Positions 13,544 through 17,829 of a stretch of 17,829 bases of DNA are shown here, piece by piece. The notes beneath the pieces were generated by a model. The model made no database searches. It was not told the DNA's origin and saw only the letters and a list, made by a program, of their open reading frames with translations. The position numbers and the translations under genes are program-made. Source of the stretch: Bacteroidetes/Chlorobi group bacterium ChocPot_Mid (GTDB lineage: Bacteria; Bacteroidota; Ignavibacteria; Kapaibacteriales; UBA2268). Positions within the stretch are counted from its first letter, which is position 1; each line of letters begins with the position of its first letter. Location of the stretch: the NCBI GenBank assembly GCA_003731675.1, contig RCNQ01000261.1:1-17829 (forward strand). The letters are read 5' to 3'.

Positions 13544-16500
13544 TTGAATTTGAGTAACAGCAAACATAAAGAAGTAATTTCCAACCAAAAGATTTGGAGT
13601 TTTCCTGTTCCTGAACGGACTTTGAAGATTCTGCTTTTTGTTTCATTTGTAATTCTGCTTTTTTCTTTCAACAGAGCGAATGCACAATTGGATAGTGTGG
13701 TTTTCGATACAAAGGGGGTTGATTTTCGTCTTGCTTTTTTGCCAAATTATCATAATAATTATGGTGGCGGAAGTGATGAGCGAAGTGATTCTATATACAT
13801 ATTTATTGTTGCTGATAAACCGACAACAGGAAAAATTGAGTATAAGGACAGATATGGGAATGATTATCTGGAAGAATTTACTATACCAAATCCTAATCAA
13901 ATTTATACTTTCAAATTAAGTCATTATGATTTTGAAGTAGGGAGTTACAATCGGAGCGGAGATATTTTAGACCCGAATGATGCGAGGAATCAGTGCGAGA
14001 AAGTTGCAGGCAATTCGTTTCATATAACAACGGATAATGAAGTGACGGTTTATGCACACAGTCAAGCGGTAACGACGAGTGATGCTTTTTTGGTATTGCC
14101 GACAGATGTTTTGGGCAGGGAATATATAATATTGAGTTATAACAGTGACGGTTCAGGATATACAAGCGGTTATCCATCAATGTTTTATTTGAATGGGAGT
14201 AGTACACCTTCACAATTTTTGATTGTTGCATCGGAAGATAATACAACTGTTACGATAAGTCCATCAACAGAGACTTACAGACACGGGAGAGCACCTTTTA
14301 CAGTGAATTTGAACAAGGGACAGGTTTATCTTGTTCAGGCAAAAATCACAGAGACAAATTTGAGAAGTGATTTGACGGGGACGATAGTTGAGTCGGATAA
14401 GCCGATAGCTATTTTTTCAGGTCAGCAAAGAGCACTTGTACCTGTGGGAAATGCGAATCTGGAGTCGCGGGATTATATTGCAGAGCAGATGCTTCCTGTG
14501 AATACTTGGGGGCAAAATGCTTATGTAATTCCTTATGTTACTCCTCCTGATGCTACATCGCAGGGTACGGATATTTACAGAGTAATTGCAGGAAGAAACG
14601 GTACCGATGTAAATATAAATGGTGTTTTTGAAAAAAGACTGGACAGAGGTGAATTTTTCGAAAAGCCATTGACAGGGAGTGCTACGATAGAAGCATCAGG
14701 ACCAATATTGGTTGCTGAATATAAAAAGACTGCGAAACCCAAAGGTGGAGCTGCATCGCCATTGAGTGACCCTTTTATGATGCTTGTTCCCCCGAAGGAA
14801 CAGTTTATGGCACAATATAGCGTAATTAATACGCAAGCTTATGAAAAAGATATTTGGTCTGCCAATAAGGTCTATGATTTGCATTACATAGCTATTGTCG
14901 CTCCGTTCGAGGCAACAGATAAGACTGTGATAGATGCGAAATTGATAGATAAAAAAGAGTTTAAGTTGATACAGGGGAGTAACGATTATTACTATGCAAA
15001 TATAGCTGTAAGCGAAGGACCGCACAGGGTAAGTTCGGGAGCAAATATAGGGGTTTATGTTTATGGCTTTGGTGGTGCTAACTCCTACGGCTATGTTGGT
15101 GGTATGAGTATGACGAGGTTTGATTTCAAGAAGCCGGGGATTCTTTCGAAGGACAGTTGTTATATGGTAACAGGGACAGTATTTGACAACAGACCTGGTG
15201 ATACTAAATTGATTTCGGTTGCAACTCCTGATTCTTCAAAGGAAAATGTTGATGTTACGACTGAACCTTTTGGCAAATATGCAGATGAGGTTAATTTTCG
15301 GGCAACTTTAAAGGATATTTATCTTGATGGTAAATTCGAAATATTTGCATTGGATTCAGTTAAGCAGGACACAAGTGCGATTTATAATATACCGGGATTT
15401 ACAGTTTCGATGGATACAATGAAGAACAGCAGAAAGCTTGTTGTTTATACTGAAAGGTTCAAAACCAACAGGACTTACTGTAAAGTGTTTCATCTCAGTA
15501 ATTATGGTAAATTCCACCATATATTAAGTAGAATTTATTTCTCTGGCAGAACAGCAATGTCATTCAATCCCATACCGCCGTTTGATATTAATCCAAGTGA
15601 AAGTTTTGATGTTGAGATTTGCTTTTTCTCAGCAGTAGATACAGTGATTACCGATACACTTTATATTTCTGACGGGTGCAGTGACAGAGGGATTATGTTG
15701 GTAAACCTTGTGTTTAAAGGTGATGATAAACAGCCCGATTTATCTGTAAAATCGGATAGTTGCAGGACTTATTTTGAGATAAATGTTGCTGATACTCTCG
15801 AATTTGATTCAGGAATTGACAATATTTTAACGAGTATTTCAAATTGCACTTACAAAAAAGTAACAAACAGAGCAAGTTTTTTAACTTATGTAATTGAAGT
15901 AATAGACCCATACAAAGATGCACGATTTTCGATTACGGTAACGGATTCTGCAGGTAATCAGGTTACTTATGCTGATACGATACAGGGATTTACATTGTCT
16001 TATCCACAGTTCGACAGCACATCGAATCTGCTTGATTACGGTATGGAAAAAATCGGTACTCTTAATTGCGACACATTGCTGTTGCACAATAGCGGAACTT
16101 TGCCTTATGTTGTTGATAATCTATACCTTAAGAAGAACATATATTTTTCAATACCGCAATATCAGTTGCCAATGGTAATAGCACCGGGACAAAGTCTGAA
16201 ACTTGATATATGCTTTAATCCAAATAATATTTACGACAAGTTCCTTGATACTTTGGTGCTCACACATAACTGTTTGTCTAAAGAAATAGCTTTGGCAGGC
16301 TTGGGCGATACTGTTGTTTATTTCGGAGATGCAGATTGCAACGTCAAAATCAGGGCAACAGCTCATACGATTGATAAGAAGTATGAATTAGAGCAAGCTA
16401 CGCCAAATCCAGTGATAAATAATGTAAAATTCACATTATTTTTGCCTGAAAACGACAACATCAGGTTGATTATTTATGACCTGCTGGGTAATGAAAAGCT

Positions 16501-16636
16501 GATTTCCTACCATGGTGATTTGAAAGCTGGTAAAAATGAAATAGAACTGGATATGAAGTCAATCCCGCAAGGAATATACTTTTATCAAATAAGCTCATCA
16601 TCAGGTATTTTGACAGGAAAACTGATTAAAGAATAA
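13544..16636 (+). CDS. T9SS-sorted surface protein with IgGFc-binding-like region
   Basis: 1030 codons. A hydrophobic signal LKILLFVSFVILLFSFNRANA-Q (about 27-48) ends in an AxA cleavage site. Residues about 155-520 resemble the IgGFc-binding N-terminal-like domain: FHITTDNEVTVYAHSQ, AFLVLPTDVLGREYIILSY, PIAIFSGQQRALVP, EQMLPVNTWGQNAYVIPY, LVPPKEQFMAQYS and VYGFGGANSYGYVGG. A beta-rich, Cys-containing middle follows, then a choice-of-anchor/ASH-like domain (about 855-935; LDYGMEKIGTLNCDTLLLHN). The end (about 950-1030; LEQATPNPVINNVKFTLFL, then LKAGKNEIELDMKSIPQGIYFY) is a type A T9SS sorting domain, cleaved and used to anchor or release the protein at the outer membrane. A role in adhesion is plausible from the family, not shown. 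Start uncertain: no ATG precedes the signal; TTG codons at 13544, 13550 and 13622 are available, and 13622 gives the most compact signal (MKILLFVSFV...). Confidence 0.88.
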   Translation: MNLSNSKHKEVISNQKIWSFPVPERTLKILLFVSFVILLFSFNRANAQLDSVVFDTKGVDFRLAFLPNYHNNYGGGSDERSDSIYIFIVADKPTTGKIEYKDRYGNDYLEEFTIPNPNQIYTFKLSHYDFEVGSYNRSGDILDPNDARNQCEKVAGNSFHITTDNEVTVYAHSQAVTTSDAFLVLPTDVLGREYIILSYNSDGSGYTSGYPSMFYLNGSSTPSQFLIVASEDNTTVTISPSTETYRHGRAPFTVNLNKGQVYLVQAKITETNLRSDLTGTIVESDKPIAIFSGQQRALVPVGNANLESRDYIAEQMLPVNTWGQNAYVIPYVTPPDATSQGTDIYRVIAGRNGTDVNINGVFEKRLDRGEFFEKPLTGSATIEASGPILVAEYKKTAKPKGGAASPLSDPFMMLVPPKEQFMAQYSVINTQAYEKDIWSANKVYDLHYIAIVAPFEATDKTVIDAKLIDKKEFKLIQGSNDYYYANIAVSEGPHRVSSGANIGVYVYGFGGANSYGYVGGMSMTRFDFKKPGILSKDSCYMVTGTVFDNRPGDTKLISVATPDSSKENVDVTTEPFGKYADEVNFRATLKDIYLDGKFEIFALDSVKQDTSAIYNIPGFTVSMDTMKNSRKLVVYTERFKTNRTYCKVFHLSNYGKFHHILSRIYFSGRTAMSFNPIPPFDINPSESFDVEICFFSAVDTVITDTLYISDGCSDRGIMLVNLVFKGDDKQPDLSVKSDSCRTYFEINVADTLEFDSGIDNILTSISNCTYKKVTNRASFLTYVIEVIDPYKDARFSITVTDSAGNQVTYADTIQGFTLSYPQFDSTSNLLDYGMEKIGTLNCDTLLLHNSGTLPYVVDNLYLKKNIYFSIPQYQLPMVIAPGQSLKLDICFNPNNIYDKFLDTLVLTHNCLSKEIALAGLGDTVVYFGDADCNVKIRATAHTIDKKYELEQATPNPVINNVKFTLFLPENDNIRLIIYDLLGNEKLISYHGDLKAGKNEIELDMKSIPQGIYFYQISSSSGILTGKLIKE

Positions 16637-16878
16637 AAATTCCCCAAAAAATGTATTACAAGATAATTCATCAAAGATTAAATTTAATGAATATTTTCTG
16701 ATATTATTTATATGAAGAAGTTAAGCGAAAAAAATTAATAAATAAATTATCTTTGGACAATGAATTTTCTGATAATGGGTTTATTAGGAAAGGAGATTTT
16801 CAGGAAATAAATTCCCTCGGATAAATCTGAAATATTATTTTCGCTTTTGCTGTAAGATATTATTTGATGAAATTATTT
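16637..16878. other. Intergenic region between convergent genes
   Basis: 242 AT-rich bases between the T9SS protein stop and the metal-permease stop. I see no credible gene: the only ATG frames of note are eight codons (ATGAAGAAGTTAAGC, from 16711) and 16 codons (from 16760). TTTCAG (16798-16803) and CTGAAA (16827-16832) are complementary, with GGAA/TTCC inside, but they are too weak and too far apart to call a terminator. Confidence 0.4.
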
Positions 16879-17688
16879 TTATCTCTCTTTTTGAAGAGTG
16901 CTGAAAAGCAGTGCAATTACAAATATCAGTGCCTGTACAAGAATGATTGTTGCACCACTTGGTATGTCCATTAAGAGGGAAAGATATAAACCTGATAATG
17001 CACTGAACACTCCGATGAGCACAGAGAGAATAGTCATTTGGTAAAAAGTTTTGCTTAAAAGTTTTGCCGCCGCAGGTGGGACAACCAAGAATGCGGCAAT
17101 GAGAACAATGCCCACGAGTTTTATTGAAATAACTATCGAAATTGCGATTAAAATTGAAAGTAGATAATTATCTTTTTGTACTTTGTGTCTGTCAGCAGAG
17201 GCAAGTTCAACATCGAAACTTGCATAAGCCCATTTGTGCCAAAAGTTGAAAAAAGTCAGTATTGTGATTAGTGCCACAATTGAGCTGAACCATAAATCGG
17301 AGGGATTGACAGAGAGAATCGAGCCAAAAAGATATGTGAAAGCATCAACGGAATAACCTTCTTTCAGTGATATGAAAATAATGCCTAATGCCACGGAAAC
17401 AGAAAATAAAATACCGATTGAAGTATCAACGGAAATTTTTGCTTTCTGCTTTATCCATGTTATTAGAATTGAAACAATGACAGTGAATGGAATTGCAATC
17501 CACAAGGGTTCGGATTCAAGCAGTAAACCCAAAGCTATGCCTCCGAAGGCTGTGTGTGCGAGACCGCTACCCATAAAGCTCATACGTCTTTGGACAACGA
17601 AGGAACCGTAATAACTTGCAACAAAGCCGACAAGGATACCTGCAATTATTGCTCTTTGCATGAATTCGTATGAAAATACTTCAAGCAT
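16879..17688 (-). CDS. Zn/Mn-type metal ABC transporter permease (ABC-3/ZnuB family)
   Basis: 269-residue polytopic protein with about eight hydrophobic helices, from FMQRAIIAGILVGFVASYYGSFVV near the start to ATIILVQALIFVIALLFSTLQ at the end. Family hallmarks: RRMSFMGSGLAHTAFGGIALG (about 35-55; the S..G.....A..G.A.G loop), the DAFTYLFGSILSVN block, DVELASADRHKV (about 161-172) before the coupling-helix region, and VGIVLIAAFLVVPPAAAKLL (about 200-219) with the conserved L..A.L..PAA. It forms the inner-membrane channel through which Zn2+, Mn2+ or Fe2+ passes; the metal cannot be told from sequence. The ATG at 17688 is chosen, with GGAG about 8 bases upstream; a TTG at 17703 in frame would add five residues. 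It overlaps the ATPase gene by 8 bases, so translation is probably coupled. Confidence 0.93.
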   Translation of the reverse strand: MLEVFSYEFMQRAIIAGILVGFVASYYGSFVVQRRMSFMGSGLAHTAFGGIALGLLLESEPLWIAIPFTVIVSILITWIKQKAKISVDTSIGILFSVSVALGIIFISLKEGYSVDAFTYLFGSILSVNPSDLWFSSIVALITILTFFNFWHKWAYASFDVELASADRHKVQKDNYLLSILIAISIVISIKLVGIVLIAAFLVVPPAAAKLLSKTFYQMTILSVLIGVFSALSGLYLSLLMDIPSGATIILVQALIFVIALLFSTLQKER

Positions 17689-17829
17689 GATGTTGCACTC
17701 CAAAAATCATTTCGTGTTTATGTCCTATGTGACTGAAAGTCATTCTCAGGTTCTTTTCTGAAAATGCATGGTCAGTGCTTTCGTAACAAATAAGGTTTCT
17801 GTTAATCAGAATTACTTTGTCTGCATGAT
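17681..17829 (-). CDS. Metal ABC transporter ATP-binding protein, C-terminal end
   Basis: Only the last 48 residues and the stop are inside the window. The first complete codons read HADKVILINRNLICYE, the ADKVILLN-type segment that follows the H-loop in ABC ATPases of Zn/Mn transporters, then FSEKNLRMTF (compare the family's ENL..F near the C terminus). The end is His-rich: HIGHKH and a terminal QHHA, five His in the last 16 residues. It energises the permease with which it overlaps by 8 bases. The Walker motifs lie beyond the right edge, so the assignment rests on this tail and the neighbour. Confidence 0.82.
   Translation of the reverse strand, partial: HADKVILINRNLICYESTDHAFSEKNLRMTFSHIGHKHEMIFGVQHHA

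Noticed and set aside
10048..16636. Frameshift or split gene as the cause of the odd N termini at 10048 and 13544
   Set aside because: Both frames stay open through signal peptide and mature domains; only the choice of start is uncertain.
1..17829. CRISPR array, insertion sequence, integrase, toxin-antitoxin or phage-defence island
   Set aside because: I saw no spaced repeat array, transposase or recombinase motif, terminal inverted repeat or defence-type gene anywhere in the window.

Overview
This is an AT-rich chromosomal window with ordinary, mostly complete bacterial genes. It most likely comes from the Bacteroidota/Chlorobiota (FCB) group, for example an Ignavibacteria- or Kapabacteria-like lineage. 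The evidence is a large surface protein ending in a type IX secretion (T9SS, Por-type) sorting domain, a Bacteroidota-style lipoprotein with a Pro/Gly-rich stretch after the lipid-attachment Cys followed by an SbsA-like Ig domain, a two-subunit methylmalonyl-CoA mutase, and starts that often lack a Shine-Dalgarno sequence. I see no tRNA, rRNA, CRISPR array, insertion sequence or phage gene. The lineage is inferred from gene families only.

Layout. Positions 1-4009 are on the minus strand: queA (tRNA queuosine), then mutA and mutB (small and large methylmalonyl-CoA mutase subunits; mutB runs off the left edge). A 342-base divergent spacer (4010-4351) separates queA from a plus-strand run: pgi, an exported DJ-1/PfpI-family protein, an isochorismatase-family cysteine hydrolase and a thioredoxin-reductase-like flavoprotein (4352-8197). 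These four genes overlap by 4 bases or are 2 bases apart, so they form a tight operon. A PolB-type 3'-5' exonuclease follows (8284-9018); its 3' end overlaps that of a minus-strand YihY/BrkB membrane protein (8972-9940). Next come a plus-strand Ig-like lipoprotein (10048-11844), an intrinsic terminator, and two minus-strand genes: an MqnA/MqnD-like binding-fold protein and a TrmH/SpoU RNA methyltransferase. The 1030-codon T9SS cargo protein with an IgGFc-binding-like region occupies 13544-16636. The right edge holds a minus-strand Zn/Mn-type ABC transporter: the permease and the last 48 residues of its ATPase.

How the genes fit together. Mut and Pgi are central metabolism (propionate/succinyl-CoA interconversion; glucose-6-P/fructose-6-P). 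QueA and the SpoU enzyme modify RNA. The lipoprotein, T9SS protein, YihY protein and metal transporter belong to the envelope. The least explained part is the cassette 6001-8197, where an exported DJ-1/PfpI protein, a cysteine hydrolase and a flavoprotein reductase lacking the redox CxxC are translationally linked behind pgi. It is the best candidate here for an undescribed pathway, though each gene belongs to a known superfamily. The MqnA-like orphan is the second candidate.
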